DNA of 64,000 bases from positions 1,612,001 through 1,676,000 of the forward strand of contig NZ_CP093342.1 of the NCBI RefSeq assembly GCF_022637555.1, given 5' to 3'. A program made the translations under genes and the position numbers. The stretch comes from Microbacterium sp. H1-D42 (lineage in GTDB: Bacteria; Actinomycetota; Actinomycetes; Actinomycetales; Microbacteriaceae). The first letter of the stretch is position 1. Each line of letters starts with the position of its first letter. Shown in pieces: positions 7,056-14,860 of this stretch. The notes below the pieces were generated by a model. The model was not told the origin of the DNA, did not search any database, and saw nothing but the letters and a program-made list of their open reading frames with translations.

Positions 7056-9371
7056 TCATCCTCGCTTCGAGGTGCTCATTGTGGGGTGAGCCGGCAGCAG
7101 ATACTTCCCCGTAATTGAACCGCTTGCGGAGAGCAGGCCCTGTGGGGGGCCGTGGTAGACGACGGTGCCTCCTTGTTCCCCTGCACCGGGGCCGATGTCG
7201 ATGATGTAGTCCGCGTGAGCAACGACCCGTTGGTTGTGCTCGACAACGGTGATGGTGGCTCCGTCGTCTACGAGCCGGTCGAAGAGTCGGAGCAGTCTGT
7301 CGGTGTCGGAGCCATGGAGTCCGGCGGTCGGTTCGTCGAGCACGAGCCGCAATCTCGAGGGTTCAGGACTGTCGCTCAGACGCTTGGCGAGCAGGAGTCG
7401 CTGGCGTTCGCCTCCGGATAGTGTGTTCGTCGCTTGTCCGATGCTGAGGTACCCCAGCCCGACGTCTTCCAGCCATTCCAGCGGTGTCGTGATGTCGCGG
7501 ACAGAGCGGAACAGATCGAGGGACTGGGAGGCGTTCATTGTGAGGACGTCTGCAATCGAGTGCCCCTTGAACCTGGCGGAGAGCGCCTGAGGATTGAACC
7601 TGGTTCCGCTGCACGCCTCGCAGGGTGTGTCCACGTCATCGAGAAACGCGAGGTCGGTGGTGATCAGGCCTTTGCCCTTGCAGACCGGACAGGCACCTTT
7701 CGCGTTGGGGCTGAACCACGACGGTGCCATATGGTTGGCGCGAGCGAACTCACGTCGAACAGGGTCGGCGATTCCCAGCACGGTGGCGGAGGTCGACCGG
7801 CTCCCGCCACGGAGCGGTTCTTGGCCGATGACGACAAACTGCGGGTGTTGAGCTGGGAGGACTTCGGCGGCGAGGGTGCTCTTCCCGGAACCCGCGACGC
7901 CGGTCACCACGGTGAGGACTTCGAGCGGGATATCAACGGTGATGTCATGAAGGTTGTGGGCTGTGGCATGTTCGACTGTCACCGACTTCGTCGGGGTCCG
8001 CGGGTTGAGGTTGAGACGAATCTGCTCTCGCAGCATCCGACCGGTCGCTGTGTCCGTGGCGGCCAGGTCGTCGGGTGTCCCCTCGAACTCGATGCGACCG
8101 CCGTTCGTCCCTGCCCCTGGCCCCAGGTCGATGACGTGATCGGCGGCAGCGATCACCGTAGGGTGGTGTTCCACGACGAGGACGGTGTTGTGGGCGTCAC
8201 GAAGATCTGCCAGGAGCCTGAGCAGCCGGTGAACATCGTGTGGATGGAGGCCGACGCTGGGCTCGTCGAAGATGTAGCAGACGTCGCTCAAGGCGCTGCC
8301 GAGATGCCTGACGATCTTCACCCGTTGTGCTTCGCCGCCGGAAAGCGTTGTCGAGTGCCTGTCCAAGCTCAGGTATCCCAATCCCACGGCGTCCAATGAT
8401 CCCAATCGTTCGCTGATCGCTCTGAGGACCGGACTCACACCCGAGTCGTGGACACTGTGCACCAGGTCCCGCAGTTCGCTGACCGGTAGTGCGGACCAGT
8501 CAGCAATCGACAGACCGCCTATGAGACTGGAGCGAGCGGCCTGGTTCAAGCGGGCCCCGTGGCACTCGGGACAGGACTGGCGAGTGACGACTCTTGCCAG
8601 GCCCGCTCGTTCTTCGTCGGTCAACCGCGAGGGCGTCTTGCGCAGGTAGCTGTTGCGCAGCCTGGGAATCACTCCATCGAAGTTGCTCGACTTCGGGTAT
8701 TTGGGGCCTGGGGATCTCAGACGGAGATTCTCCGCGAACAGGAGACTGTCGAGCACGTCGTCGGGCAACTCGGATAAGGGCGTCTCGGGATCGGCAATGC
8801 CGGAATGCACCATTCGAGACCACCGATAGGTGCCCGGCTCAAACGCCGGGAAACGAATCGCACCCTGATTCAAGCTCAGCCGCATGTCGAGCAACTGCGC
8901 GAGATCGATGTCGTCAACCGTGCCCAACCCCTCGCATCTCGGACACATCCCGGATGGGTCGTTGAACGAGTACGCCGGCGAATAGCCGGCGCGGGGCTCG
9001 CCGATACGAGAGAAGAGCATCCGCAGCAATGGTGAGATGTCACTCGCGGTGCCAACGGTCGATCTCGCATTGCCCGTGAAAGGGCGCTGATCCACGACAG
9101 TTGTGAACATGAGACCGTCGATGCGGTCGACGTCAGCTCGACCGCTGGACGGCAGACGGTTTCGCACAAACAGCGGGTACGACTCCGCTGCCAAGCGGGT
9201 GGCGTCCGCGGCGATGGTGCCGAAGGCGAGAGATGACTTCCCTGACCCTGAGACCCCGGTGAAGGCGGTTATCTGATGTTTCGGCACCCGAACCGACACC
9301 TCTTTGAGATTGTTGGTCCTCGCTTGCTCGACACTGATCCACGCAGCGCGATCCCCACTCATCGTCGTCAT
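7056..9371 (-). CDS. UvrA-like ATPase (class II / DrrC-type)
   Basis: Protein of 771 residues related to the excision-repair damage sensor UvrA but much shorter than true UvrA (about 950-1000). It keeps both ATPase modules (GVSGSGKSS at about 39-47 and GVAGSGKST in the second half), both signatures (TLSGGEAQRVK and TLSGGERQRLL) and CxxC zinc pairs (CPRCEG, CPECHG, CPVCKG, CEACSG). The compact N-terminal module has little room for the UvrB-binding domain. Such UvrA2/DrrC-like proteins are linked to resistance to DNA-binding drugs or damage tolerance. The ATG follows TAGCGT by six bases, suggesting a leaderless message. It is divergent from a WYL regulator, and both genes are visibly lower in G+C (a hand count of 9061-9120 gives 34/60) than their neighbours. 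Confidence 0.93.
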   Translation of the reverse strand: MTTMSGDRAAWISVEQARTNNLKEVSVRVPKHQITAFTGVSGSGKSSLAFGTIAADATRLAAESYPLFVRNRLPSSGRADVDRIDGLMFTTVVDQRPFTGNARSTVGTASDISPLLRMLFSRIGEPRAGYSPAYSFNDPSGMCPRCEGLGTVDDIDLAQLLDMRLSLNQGAIRFPAFEPGTYRWSRMVHSGIADPETPLSELPDDVLDSLLFAENLRLRSPGPKYPKSSNFDGVIPRLRNSYLRKTPSRLTDEERAGLARVVTRQSCPECHGARLNQAARSSLIGGLSIADWSALPVSELRDLVHSVHDSGVSPVLRAISERLGSLDAVGLGYLSLDRHSTTLSGGEAQRVKIVRHLGSALSDVCYIFDEPSVGLHPHDVHRLLRLLADLRDAHNTVLVVEHHPTVIAAADHVIDLGPGAGTNGGRIEFEGTPDDLAATDTATGRMLREQIRLNLNPRTPTKSVTVEHATAHNLHDITVDIPLEVLTVVTGVAGSGKSTLAAEVLPAQHPQFVVIGQEPLRGGSRSTSATVLGIADPVRREFARANHMAPSWFSPNAKGACPVCKGKGLITTDLAFLDDVDTPCEACSGTRFNPQALSARFKGHSIADVLTMNASQSLDLFRSVRDITTPLEWLEDVGLGYLSIGQATNTLSGGERQRLLLAKRLSDSPEPSRLRLVLDEPTAGLHGSDTDRLLRLFDRLVDDGATITVVEHNQRVVAHADYIIDIGPGAGEQGGTVVYHGPPQGLLSASGSITGKYLLPAHPTMSTSKRG

Positions 9372-9377
9372 GCTCCA

Positions 9378-9383
9378 ACGCTA
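9378..9383 (-). promoter_or_regulatory. Candidate -10 of the UvrA-like gene
   Basis: On the minus strand this reads TAGCGT and ends six bases before the ATG at 9371, matching the leaderless arrangement seen throughout the window. Confidence 0.5.
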
Positions 9384-9390
9384 CGATCAG

Positions 9391-9409
9391 TAGTGGCCAG
9401 ATAGTGACC
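9391..9409 (+). promoter_or_regulatory. Helically phased direct repeat, candidate WYL-regulator operator
   Basis: TAGTGGCC (9391-9398) and TAGTGACC (9402-9409) are direct repeats offset by 11 bases, one helical turn. They sit between the two divergent starts, 8 bases upstream of the UvrA-like -10 and 31 bases before the regulator's ATG, where a bound regulator could control both genes. Confidence 0.4.
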
Positions 9410-9439
9410 GCAACCTGTTCGGCAGGAGGAGAAGCAAAG

Positions 9440-10393
9440 ATGAGGACGCCACGCGAGCGGATGCTGCGCCTACTCTCGTTGCTGCAGAGCGGACGCCAAT
9501 GGACAGCGCCCGACCTGTCCAGGGCGACAGAGAGCGCTCCCCGAACACTGCGACGAGACATCGAGTTCCTCCGAAACCTCGGGTATCCCGTCCAGAGCAG
9601 TCGCGGTCCCGGCGGTCACTACCAACTCGTAGCAGGCCGAGCACTCCCGCCACTCATGCTCGAAGACGACGAAGCGATCGCGACGGTTCTGAGTCTGAAA
9701 TTGGCAGCCAGCGGAGCAACGGTCGGCGAGGAGACCATGACTTCTTCGGAGCGAGCCGAAGCAAAGATCCAGCGCATCCTGCCGCCCAGACTCAGGCGCA
9801 CCGTCGACGCCATCATCTCGACGACGGACATATCCAGCACAGCCGGAGCGCTTCCCGAGACAGGAACGGCGAAAACGGTCGCTGAGGCAATCACAACCCG
9901 CCGAGTCCTGAGCTTCGACTATGCCAAAACGTCCCACGCCACACAGCGTGGGGTGGAGCCGGCACGTCTGGTCCGGCTCCAACAACGCTGGTATCTCTTC
10001 TCATGGGATCGCGACCGCAGCGACTGGCGTGCCTTCCGACTCGACCGAATGAGCAACGTACTTATGGGCGTCGAGCGCTTCCAGCCACGCCCGCTGCCTG
10101 CCGACGACCTCCCCGCATACCTTCACACACGCTTCCAAGGCGTCCCCGAACGCACCATAGTCCTCACCCTCTACGACACTGCAGAACATGCGGCTGACCG
10201 CCTTTACCGCATCGACGGCACGATCGAACCCATCAGCGAACGGAAGTGCCGCTACACGGCCCACGTCGACTCGTACGAATGGCTGGCCCTCTCGCTGACA
10301 CTCACCGACATCGAGTTCACGATCGAATCACCGGACGACTTCCGCGACTACCTCGCTCATCACGCAAGCAGAATGCTCCGCGGAACCAGATAG
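9440..10393 (+). CDS. WYL-domain transcriptional regulator (YafY type)
   Basis: One-component regulator of 317 residues: an N-terminal winged HTH (about 1-60; TPRERMLRLLSLLQSG, then APRTLRRDIEFL) and a WYL ligand-binding domain in the second half, with the defining tryptophan-tyrosine-leucine in QRWYLFSWD and a following RLDRM segment, then a WCX-like C-terminal domain. WYL proteins sense nucleotides or single-stranded DNA and often control DNA-damage or defence genes. I chose the ATG at 9440 because AGGAGGA lies about nine bases upstream; an upstream in-frame start at 9404 would run over this ribosome-binding site. It faces away from the UvrA-like gene across 68 bp and shares its lower G+C (about 59% over 9661-9780 by hand count), so the pair was probably acquired together. 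Confidence 0.92.
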   Translation: MRTPRERMLRLLSLLQSGRQWTAPDLSRATESAPRTLRRDIEFLRNLGYPVQSSRGPGGHYQLVAGRALPPLMLEDDEAIATVLSLKLAASGATVGEETMTSSERAEAKIQRILPPRLRRTVDAIISTTDISSTAGALPETGTAKTVAEAITTRRVLSFDYAKTSHATQRGVEPARLVRLQQRWYLFSWDRDRSDWRAFRLDRMSNVLMGVERFQPRPLPADDLPAYLHTRFQGVPERTIVLTLYDTAEHAADRLYRIDGTIEPISERKCRYTAHVDSYEWLALSLTLTDIEFTIESPDDFRDYLAHHASRMLRGTR

Positions 10394-10416
10394 CCGAACT
10401 CGATGCGTGGGCGCGT

Positions 10417-10974
10417 TCAGCGTCGGTCGAGGATGAACGACTCCTTGCCGGCGATGTACGCCAGGCGATCGTCGGGATGCTGCGTCGCGAGGCTCTGCTT
10501 GAGCACGCCGTAGGCGTCTCGGTCGTCCGGATGCGCGCGCAGGTGGTCGCGGAATGCGAGATAATCGCGCCACCCCTGTGATCCGAGCTCGAGCACATGC
10601 ACATTCAGCAGCCGGATCATCGGCTCCAGCTCGTAGCCGTACATGCGGTCGGGGCGGACATCGTTCGCGTCGCCGCGCAGCAGCATCCCGAGTCCGCCGA
10701 GCCAATCATCCAGTGAGCCGAGTCGGGAGCCCGGTCGCACTCCGATGCCCACGTCCATGATCGGCTTCGCGGCAAGGCCAGGCACGGAGGTCGATCCGAT
10801 GTGCTCGATCACGGCGACCGAGTCGGGAGCAGTGGATGCCAGGACCTCATGCACGTCGTGGAATGCCTGCGCCCAGGTATCCGAAGCCGGAGCAAGGCCG
10901 ACCACACCGCGCCGCAGGCCGAGCCCGGCGGCGCTGAAGGCGGCAGCGAGCTGCCGCGACGCGTCGGCAGCCAT
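10417..10974 (-). CDS. GrpB family protein (nucleotidyltransferase fold)
   Basis: GrpB/UPF0157 family protein of 185 residues. The family has a nucleotidyltransferase-like fold; biochemical function is unsettled. Visible landmarks are IEHIGSTSVPGLAAKPIMDVGI, with the GSTS motif and the paired acidic residue after AKPI, and the C-terminal segment RDHLRAHPDDRDAYGVLKQ. The ATG overlaps the SURF1 stop by one base (TGATG), placing it last in the DUF3099-SURF1 operon. A much longer in-frame extension upstream is only the antisense-like shadow of SURF1 and was discarded. Confidence 0.88.
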   Translation of the reverse strand: MAADASRQLAAAFSAAGLGLRRGVVGLAPASDTWAQAFHDVHEVLASTAPDSVAVIEHIGSTSVPGLAAKPIMDVGIGVRPGSRLGSLDDWLGGLGMLLRGDANDVRPDRMYGYELEPMIRLLNVHVLELGSQGWRDYLAFRDHLRAHPDDRDAYGVLKQSLATQHPDDRLAYIAGKESFILDRR

Positions 10975-11789
10975 CAGCCGTGCACGGAGTCGAGCAGGGC
11001 GTCCTCGTCGTCGGCGTCCCGGTCTCGGCGTCGCTTCGGCTCCTGCTTGGGGATCTCGCCCGCGTCCTCGCGGGCCTTCACGATCTCGGTGCGGATGATG
11101 TAGCCGATGAACGCGAAGCCCATGATCGCGAACAGGATCCACTGGATCGCGTACGACAGGTGGGGACCGGGGTCCTCGGTCGGCTTGTCGAAGCCGGGTA
11201 GGGTGGTCGCGGACGCCGGATCCTCGGAGACCAGCTGGCCGTAGGCGCCGGTGATGAGGTCGGGGTTCACCCGTTCCGCGACGGTCGGCAGGTTGATGGT
11301 CGGCACCTGGCCCTCGGGGGCGCCACGACCGGACGCCGGCAGAGCCTCGCCAGGGCGCAGCCGCACGACCACGGTGGTCTCGCCCGACGGGGGAGCCGGC
11401 ACGGCAGACGGGCTGGAGTCCTCGGCCGGTCGCACCCAGCCGCGGTTGACCAGCAGCACCTGCCCCGAAACATCCTGGAACGGCACCAGCACCTCGAAAG
11501 CGCTCGTCCCGCCGTGCGGGCGGTTGCGCGCCAGCAGCTGCTGGTCGGAGAGGTACTCGCCGTGCAGTTCGACGGGACGCCACTCATCCGCGGGCGTGAG
11601 CCGGCCGTCCGCGCCGACGAGATCAGCGAGCGGAACTGGCTGGGCGTCGTAGTTGTTCTCGACGAGGGCGATCTGGGTCGCTCGCGACTCGTTGCGGTCG
11701 AACTGCCACTGCGACAGGAAGACGCAGGCGATGGCGAAGGCGATCGCGACCAGCACATAGGCGCCCCAGCGAAGGAGTGTCTGCTTCAC
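10974..11789 (-). CDS. SURF1 family cytochrome c oxidase assembly protein
   Basis: Membrane protein of the SURF1/Shy1 family, which helps insert haem a and assemble aa3-type cytochrome oxidase. It has the classic two-helix topology: a first helix near residues 8-27 followed by WQFDRNESR, a large extracytoplasmic loop with WRPVELHGEYL and a PVLLVNRGWV-like segment, and a second helix near 220-240 (SYAIQWILFAIMGFAFIGY). Length 271. The GTG start overlaps the upstream 65-residue gene's stop (GTGA). The C-terminal tail is rich in Arg, Asp and Glu. Confidence 0.9.
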   Translation of the reverse strand: MKQTLLRWGAYVLVAIAFAIACVFLSQWQFDRNESRATQIALVENNYDAQPVPLADLVGADGRLTPADEWRPVELHGEYLSDQQLLARNRPHGGTSAFEVLVPFQDVSGQVLLVNRGWVRPAEDSSPSAVPAPPSGETTVVVRLRPGEALPASGRGAPEGQVPTINLPTVAERVNPDLITGAYGQLVSEDPASATTLPGFDKPTEDPGPHLSYAIQWILFAIMGFAFIGYIIRTEIVKAREDAGEIPKQEPKRRRDRDADDEDALLDSVHG

Positions 11790-11983
11790 TCGGGCAACCC
11801 CTCCTTGACCTCGACAGGAAAATCTCTGGCCTTCAGATACTCGCTGAGGAACCCGACGTGCTCATCGCACGCGAGCCAGATCTTGCGTCGATCGACGTCG
11901 TGGATGCGAGGGTTGCGCCACACGATGTGATGCGTGGCGGTCTCGCGGCACGCCGCCCGAGCGCACTCGAACTCGGCAGTCAT
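11786..11983 (-). CDS. Small Cys/His protein, unknown function
   Basis: A 65-residue protein that I cannot assign to a named family with certainty. It carries cysteines at the N-terminus (ECARAAC) and a later CDEH, with HH between them, so a single zinc or metal site is plausible. It overlaps genes on both sides by four bases (ATGA upstream with DUF3099, GTGA downstream with SURF1), which strongly supports that it is a real, translated gene. Its place in a SURF1 operon hints at a role near the respiratory chain, but that is inference only. Confidence 0.78.
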   Translation of the reverse strand: MTAEFECARAACRETATHHIVWRNPRIHDVDRRKIWLACDEHVGFLSEYLKARDFPVEVKEGLPE

Positions 11984-12402
11984 CGTGCATCGCCCTTCGG
12001 CGCATCGCTGCCACCCTCGACGTCTGGAGCATCCTGCCCGGATGCGTCCTTCTGCTCGGATGCTTCGTTCTGCTCGCGGATCGTGAACACGCCCGAGATC
12101 TCCTCAACACCGGGATCCGCGGCAGTCGGTGTCATCTCGATCTGCATGACGGGCGACTCCACATTGGACGGAGTGCTGTCCTCACCGGCGTTGGCGTAGA
12201 CGACCGCGACGTACGGCAGGAAGATGGCTGCGGCGGCGAACACCCAGGTCCACCAGCCGATCGGCTGCACCAGCGCCATGGCCAGGAAGCAGACCGTGCG
12301 AATCCCCATCGTGAGCGCATAACGGCGCACACGATGCGTCGCCTCTTCCTGCGGGGACTTCGGCAGGGAGGTGACGGAGGGGGCATGTCCGACGTGTTTC
12401 AC
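11980..12402 (-). CDS. DUF3099 membrane protein
   Basis: Actinobacterial DUF3099 protein, 140 residues. The domain covers the N-terminal half: RRYALTMGIRTVCFLAMAL forms helix one, GWWTWVFAAAAIFLPYVAVVYAN forms helix two, and the rest is an acidic, Asp/Glu/Gln-rich tail. Function unknown. It starts with GTG. On the minus strand TAGGCT (12412-12417) precedes the start by nine bases, so the leader is very short. It is the first gene of the four-gene overlapping run that ends with GrpB. Confidence 0.88.
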   Translation of the reverse strand: MKHVGHAPSVTSLPKSPQEEATHRVRRYALTMGIRTVCFLAMALVQPIGWWTWVFAAAAIFLPYVAVVYANAGEDSTPSNVESPVMQIEMTPTAADPGVEEISGVFTIREQNEASEQKDASGQDAPDVEGGSDAPKGDAR

Positions 12403-12454
12403 AGTGCATCCAGCCTACGCCGCGCGGACGGCGTCGGATGCCGAAGCTCGGCCC

Positions 12455-13114
12455 TCAGCTCATGAATGACGGGTCCGACATGAACCCGCCGAACAGGACG
12501 ATGCCGACCAGCAGGGCGATGAGTCCGAGCGCGCTGAGCACGATGGGGATGTAGCCGAGTATGAGGCCGGTGAGCGCCATGCCCGATCCGGTCATCTGCG
12601 GGTTTCGCCGCAGCTGCGAACGCGCGATGTGACCCATGATCACGGCTGCGATCGGCAGAGCCACCGGAAGGAAGAACACGAAGATGAACGGGCTTGCGAA
12701 GATGCCGACTATTCCGCAGATCAGCGACGCGACGGCGAGCCCGTTGGTCGGGCGCACGGGTGCATACGGCGTGCCGGCGTAGCCATAGGCCGTGGGCTGG
12801 GCGTATCCGGGTTGCACATAGCCGGGTTGGGCATACGTGGGTTGCGGGTAGCCGGGCTGCACATAGCCGGGCTGCACATTGAGAGCCTGGCCATACGGCG
12901 CCTGGCCGAGCTGAGCCTGGCCGTATTGGGTTTGGCTGTGCGGAGCCTGGCCATACGGGGACTGGCCGTATGGCGGCTGCACCGCCGGCGGGGCAGGCGG
13001 TGGAAGGTACTGCGGGGGAGCGTAGGGAGTCAGGGGCAGGGTCGGGATCGCGTCCTCGTTCCCCTGGTCGCCGTACCGGGGTCCGTACCCCTGGCCATCG
13101 TTCTGGTCGCTCAC
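12455..13114 (-). CDS. DUF4190 membrane protein with Q/P/G/Y-rich repeat region
   Basis: 219-residue protein with a low-complexity N-terminal half made of short repeats such as [16 protein letters not shown] and GQAPYGQ, followed by a DUF4190-like domain with two long hydrophobic segments ([20 protein letters not shown] and [20 protein letters not shown]). The GTG at 13114 is chosen because a good ribosome-binding site (AGAGGGGA) lies just upstream; a longer frame from 13144 would include it. Repeat-rich N-termini of this kind are cytoplasmic and often disordered or condensate-forming. No specific function can be given. Confidence 0.85.
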   Translation of the reverse strand: MSDQNDGQGYGPRYGDQGNEDAIPTLPLTPYAPPQYLPPPAPPAVQPPYGQSPYGQAPHSQTQYGQAQLGQAPYGQALNVQPGYVQPGYPQPTYAQPGYVQPGYAQPTAYGYAGTPYAPVRPTNGLAVASLICGIVGIFASPFIFVFFLPVALPIAAVIMGHIARSQLRRNPQMTGSGMALTGLILGYIPIVLSALGLIALLVGIVLFGGFMSDPSFMS

Positions 13115-13155
13115 TGCGTTCCCCTCTGCACTCCACCTGAACATTCGCAGTCCGC

Positions 13156-13257
13156 GACGGGCATGTCAAACAGACGGGCATGTCAAACAGACGGGCCCGT
13201 CAAGCACGCGCGCCCGTCAAACACGCGCGCCCGTCAAACACGCGCGCCCCTCGCATG
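13156..13257. repeat. 17-bp tandem repeat array between DUF4190 gene and fabG
   Basis: Five intact units of 17 bases (gacgggcatgtcaaaca twice, one gacgggcccgtcaagca, cgcgcgcccgtcaaaca twice) and a degraded sixth. The shared core is GTCAAACA. The units fall into two sequence classes, showing duplication in two steps. The array sits 30 bases upstream of the fabG -10 and 42 bases upstream of the DUF4190 start, so it could affect either promoter. There are no spacers, so it is not a CRISPR array. Confidence 0.9.
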
Positions 13258-13286
13258 CGCGGCGCGGTCGGACACGCAGCCGTCGG

Positions 13287-13292
13287 TAGGAT
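13287..13292 (+). promoter_or_regulatory. Candidate -10 element of fabG
   Basis: TAGGAT about 36 bases before the fabG ATG, followed by a short leader containing the ribosome-binding site cagGAG. The same hexamer is used as a -10 at several other genes in the window. Confidence 0.5.
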
Positions 13293-13328
13293 GGCCTGCG
13301 TCCGTTCACCCCAGTCAGGAGCCCGAAC

Positions 13329-14039
13329 ATGAGCGCTGGTCGCGTCGTCCTCGTCACCGGTGGTAACCGCGGCATCGGCCGCGCCATCGCCGAACGCTTC
13401 GTCCGCGACGGCTACCGCGTCGCGGTGACCGCACGCAGCGGCGAGGGCCCTGAAGGCACGTTCACGGTCCGCGCCGACGTGACGGATGCCGCCCAGGTCG
13501 ACGCCGCGTTCACCGAGGTCGAGCAGGAGCTCGGACCGGTCGAGATCGTCGTCGCGAACGCCGGCATCACCAAGGACACCCTGTTGATGCGCATGAGCGA
13601 GGAAGACTTCGACAGCGTCGTCTCGACGAACCTCGGCGGCTCGTTCCGCGTCGTCAAGCGAGCGTCGAAGGGAATGCTGCGTGCCCGCTTCGGTCGCGTG
13701 ATCCTCATCTCCAGCGTCGTGGGCCTGTACGGCTCGGCCGGGCAGGTCAACTACGCAGCGTCCAAGAGCGCACTGGTCGGCTTCGCCCGCTCGCTGACCC
13801 GCGAGCTCGGCGGCCGCGGCATCACCGCGAACGTCGTGGCCCCCGGATTCATCGAGACCGACATGACGGCGGAGCTTCCAGAGGAGACGCAGAAGCAGTA
13901 CAAGGCCAGCATCCCCGCGGGCCGCTTCGCGACGCCCGACGAGGTCGCGGGAGCGGTCGTGTGGCTCGCGGGCGACGACGCCGGGTACATCTCCGGCGCC
14001 GTCATCCCCGTCGACGGCGGGCTCGGCATGGGGCACTGA
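13329..14039 (+). CDS. fabG: 3-oxoacyl-ACP reductase FabG
   Basis: NADPH-dependent reductase of the fatty-acid elongation cycle; short-chain dehydrogenase fold. Landmarks are the dinucleotide motif TGGNRGIG (10-17), NAG (77-79) and the catalytic triad Ser129, Tyr142 and Lys146 in YAASK. The C-terminal ISGAVIPVDGGLGMGH is typical of FabG1/MabA-type enzymes of actinobacteria. Length 236. The start is supported by AGGAG upstream. It lies far from the fab cluster at 49127-52671, so it is expressed separately from the synthases. Confidence 0.92.
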   Translation: MSAGRVVLVTGGNRGIGRAIAERFVRDGYRVAVTARSGEGPEGTFTVRADVTDAAQVDAAFTEVEQELGPVEIVVANAGITKDTLLMRMSEEDFDSVVSTNLGGSFRVVKRASKGMLRARFGRVILISSVVGLYGSAGQVNYAASKSALVGFARSLTRELGGRGITANVVAPGFIETDMTAELPEETQKQYKASIPAGRFATPDEVAGAVVWLAGDDAGYISGAVIPVDGGLGMGH

Positions 14040-14042
14040 TCC

Positions 14043-14084
14043 CGACCTGCTGAGCGCGACCTGCTGAATGCGGTCTACTGATCC
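14043..14084 (+). repeat. Three 14-bp imperfect tandem repeats carrying stop codons after fabG
   Basis: cgacctgctgagcg, cgacctgctgaatg and the diverged cggtctactgatcc follow the fabG stop. Each contains TGA in the same relative position. The last copy overlaps the stop codon of the opposite-strand hydrolase gene. Confidence 0.6.
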
Positions 14085-14770
14085 ACCGCGACCACGAGCA
14101 GTTCGGCGAGCCTCTCGGGCACGGTGAACTGCGGCCAGTGGCCAGACCCGATCTTCACGACCTCGGCGCGGGCGATCGACCTGTATTCCTCGCCGTACGG
14201 ACCCCAGTCGTCCACCTCGGCGTCGACCTGCGCCTGATCGTACGACCCCATCAACATCGTCACCGGGACGCCGTGTCGGCTCTCCCTGGTGAGTGAGATC
14301 GGGTCGGTCGGCACCCGCGCCGGCACGCTGTGCGTCAGCGGCAGCGTGCGAGCGCGCGTCTCGGCATCGATGTCGTAGACGTCCTCGTCGGGGAAGAATT
14401 TCCAGCCGGGGAACGGCACGACACCGTCGACCAGGGGGAAATCGCTGATGCCGCGCCCTGGTGCGGGTGGGATGGTGTCGACGAACACGACCCTTCGCAC
14501 ACGCTCAGGGCGGGCATCCGCCGCGCCCCAGACGACGTTTCCACCGCCGGAATGGCCGACCAGCACGACCGGTTCTTCGGCCTCGTCGATCCGCTGCACG
14601 ACGGTGTCGATCCAGTCCGACATGCCGATGTCGGCGGATTCTGCGGCCGGTGCGCCCACTCCGGGCATCGTCAGGGCGAGCGGCCGGTGTCCTGCAGCGC
14701 GCAGCGCATGCAGCACCGGATCCCAAGAGGACGCGTCGAGCCAGAGGCCGGGAACGAGGATGATGTCCAT
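14075..14770 (-). CDS. Alpha/beta-hydrolase family protein
   Basis: Soluble hydrolase of 231 residues with the alpha/beta fold: a strand-loop LVPGLWLDASSW carrying the oxyanion region, nucleophile Ser in VGHSGGGNVVW, and a late His in KIGSGHWPQFTVPERLAEL. Substrate unknown. I place the start at 14770 (MDIILVPG...) rather than 27 codons upstream, because the upstream extension has no homology-like character. TATCGT ends six bases before this ATG on the minus strand, indicating a leaderless message. Convergent with fabG, with only 35 bp between stops. Confidence 0.85.
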   Translation of the reverse strand: MDIILVPGLWLDASSWDPVLHALRAAGHRPLALTMPGVGAPAAESADIGMSDWIDTVVQRIDEAEEPVVLVGHSGGGNVVWGAADARPERVRRVVFVDTIPPAPGRGISDFPLVDGVVPFPGWKFFPDEDVYDIDAETRARTLPLTHSVPARVPTDPISLTRESRHGVPVTMLMGSYDQAQVDAEVDDWGPYGEEYRSIARAEVVKIGSGHWPQFTVPERLAELLVVAVDQ

Positions 14771-14860
14771 GCCCCGACGATAATCAGGGTGTCCGACATC
14801 CGCCAGAGCGTCTGCCCCAGACGTCAGGGCGCCCCTAACAGGAACCTGCATCGCTGCGAC

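Noticed and set aside
7056..9371. Housekeeping uvrA
   Set aside because: Too short (771 residues), divergent motifs, and no room for the full UvrB-binding domain; called UvrA-like instead.
10975..11583. N-terminal extension of the GrpB gene
   Set aside because: The extension is an alternative frame inside SURF1; the ATG at 10974 overlaps the SURF1 stop in the usual coupled way.
13156..13257. Possible CRISPR array
   Set aside because: The units are directly contiguous with no spacers and there are no cas genes.
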